This document shows positions 7,422 to 8,045 of a stretch of 8,045 nt of DNA, piece after piece. Both the position numbers and the translations under genes were made by a program. The stretch is taken from contig DFYV01000037.1 in NCBI GenBank assembly GCA_002383425.1, forward strand, positions 1 to 8,045, given 5' to 3'. The number at the start of each line of letters is the position of its first letter. The stretch's first letter is position 1. The stretch comes from Bacteroidales bacterium UBA4073. Lineage in GTDB: Bacteria > Bacteroidota > Bacteroidia > Bacteroidales > Tenuifilaceae. The notes under the pieces were generated by a model. That model was given only the letters and a program-made list of their open reading frames with translations, was not told where the DNA came from and searched no databases.

Positions 7422-7889
7422 TCACGTAAACTTAACAAAAACCTTTGCACTTTTGATTTGTGGGTAAGCAAGTTGCAGTGAATCAGTCACATCCTTTTTT
7501 TTCTTTGCTCCCTCAACAGCCACCCTTTTCACAACATTGATTACAATTCCATCAGAATCGGCATTACTGAGTATGCCTTTAATCTTTTCGCCTGTTTTGA
7601 GGTTCACCTCCAACTCCTTACCAATATTTTTGACAAACTGTCGGGGCATTTTAAGGGGCTGCCCCAAACCTGCCGAGGTTACCTCAAGTTCATAGTCCTC
7701 CTTATTCCTATCGAATGAAGCCTCAATCCCTTTGCTTATGGCAACACAGGAATCAATTGAAACACCGCTGTCGCCATCAATAGTAACAACAATCCTATTG
7801 CCGGGTCTAACTGAAACCTCCACAAGGAAAAGGTTTTCCTTTTCCAGCAAAGGGGTAACAACCTCAACTATTGCTTCCTTACTAATCAT
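7422..7889 (-). CDS. rimP: Ribosome maturation factor RimP
   Basis: A 155-residue cytoplasmic factor needed for maturation of the 30S ribosomal subunit. The N-terminal alpha/beta domain (about 1-82) contains VEVSVRPGNRIVVTIDGDSGVSIDSC and the family landmark YELEVTSAGLGQPLK, the Bacteroidota version of EVSSPGLDRPL in proteobacteria. The C-terminal SH3-like barrel (about 85-155) follows, with TGEKIKGIL. Length is typical of the family. The ATG at 7889 directly abuts AAAAGG with no spacing, so a normal Shine-Dalgarno is absent. It is the first gene of the operon, with the promoter at 7954-7985 and a hairpin-bearing leader of about 55-60 nt. Confidence 0.95.
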   Translation of the reverse strand: MISKEAIVEVVTPLLEKENLFLVEVSVRPGNRIVVTIDGDSGVSIDSCVAISKGIEASFDRNKEDYELEVTSAGLGQPLKMPRQFVKNIGKELEVNLKTGEKIKGILSNADSDGIVINVVKRVAVEGAKKKKDVTDSLQLAYPQIKSAKVFVKFT

Positions 7890-7905
7890 CCTTTTGCGTT
7901 TTTGT

Positions 7906-7932
7906 AAGCAAAACAGGGGACACAGTCCCCTG
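7906..7932 (-). terminator. Terminator-like hairpin in the rimP-nusA-infB leader (possible attenuator)
   Basis: On the minus strand a perfect 8-bp GC-rich stem, arms CAGGGGAC (7925-7932) and GTCCCCTG (7914-7921), encloses a 3-nt loop. It is followed by TTTTGCTT (7906-7913). It lies between the promoter and rimP, about 24 nt before the ATG, so in RNA it would form early in the leader. It has the architecture of an intrinsic terminator with a short, interrupted U-tract, which would suit partial rather than complete termination. Alternatively it is a dispersed palindromic (REP-like) element, or a leader hairpin affecting translation or RNA stability. Confidence 0.6.
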
Positions 7933-7941
7933 CTACTTCCA

Positions 7942-7954
7942 GCAAAACTTTTGC
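7942..7954. repeat. Palindrome GCAAAA-C-TTTTGC at the predicted transcription start
   Basis: Perfect 6-bp arms around one central base, just downstream of the rimP -7 box. AGCAAAAC (7941-7948, left arm) also occurs as a direct repeat at 7907-7914, on the other side of the leader hairpin. It could be a regulator site at the start point or a product of the A/T-rich promoter context. Confidence 0.35.
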
Positions 7955-7985
7955 AAATGTACTACTTTTTTTTAGAAATAACAAA
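7954..7985 (-). promoter_or_regulatory. Promoter of the rimP-nusA-infB operon
   Basis: On the minus strand TTTG (7982-7985), a 20-nt spacer with an A-tract and TACATTTG (7954-7961) match the Bacteroidota primary sigma consensus. The -7 box is followed by CAAA, as at the infB promoter. The start is predicted near 7946-7949, giving a leader of about 55-60 nt. Confidence 0.8.
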
Positions 7986-7994
7986 TTATTTGTT
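7980..7994. repeat. Palindrome AACAAAT-T-ATTTGTT over the rimP -33 box
   Basis: Perfect 7-bp arms around one central base; the left arm contains the -33 TTTG of the rimP promoter on the minus strand. Its position would suit a repressor site. The remaining 50 bp to the window edge (7995-8045) show no gene or recognisable signal. Confidence 0.4.
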
Positions 7995-8045
7995 TGAAAA
8001 CCAGAGGTTGACAATTAATGGTATGTATCGGGATTTGAAATTACG

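Noticed and set aside
7397..7471. A 25-residue N-terminal extension of NusA from an upstream ATG
   Set aside because: It overlaps the end of rimP by 50 bp and does not resemble NusA; the internal MENLNLIDSF start matches the family.
8008..8030. TTGACA as a sigma70-type -35 element
   Set aside because: There is no TATAAT-like box at about 17 nt, and Bacteroidota use a different consensus.

Overview
The window comes from a member of the Bacteroidota, quite possibly the Bacteroidales/Marinilabiliales, though the sequence does not settle the order. The evidence is the rimP-nusA-infB order with Bacteroidota-type proteins. These include a 412-residue NusA without the long acidic tail of E. coli, RimP reading SAGLGQPLK, and IF-2 with a long Lys/Glu/Pro linker. 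Promoters also match the Bacteroidota primary sigma consensus (TTTG, about 19-20 nt, TAnnTTTG), and there are few clear Shine-Dalgarno sequences. All six genes lie on the minus strand, so transcription runs from the right edge to the left edge.

The right half (about 7990 down to 3137) is a complete translation/transcription-factor operon. It has a strong promoter (7954-7985) and a short leader carrying a terminator-like hairpin (7906-7932). Next come rimP (7422-7889), nusA (6158-7396), an unusually clean internal promoter at the nusA/infB junction (6136-6166), infB (3191-6100) and an intrinsic terminator (3137-3166). RimP matures the 30S subunit, NusA controls RNA polymerase pausing and termination, and IF-2 recruits initiator tRNA.

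A noncoding stretch of about 460 bp (2677-3136) separates this from a second, compact operon of envelope glycosylation genes. In it I see two candidate Bacteroidota -7 boxes, an inverted repeat and a weak hairpin, but no gene.

The left part is a tightly coupled trio: a GT2 polyprenyl-phosphate sugar synthase (1933-2676), a membrane protein made of two LAB_N domains (1284-1931) and a PMT/ArnT-like glycosyltransferase cut by the window edge (1-1294). The genes are 1 bp apart and then overlap by 11 bp. The likely logic is that the GT2 enzyme charges undecaprenyl phosphate with a sugar at the cytoplasmic face. The product is moved across the membrane, perhaps by the LAB_N protein, and the PMT-like enzyme transfers the sugar to lipid A or another envelope acceptor at the periplasmic face. 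The flippase step is inference.

Most of the window is ordinary core-genome content. The points worth a second look are the double-LAB_N protein as a candidate lipid-linked sugar flippase, the attenuator-like hairpin in front of the operon that encodes NusA, and the internal infB promoter.
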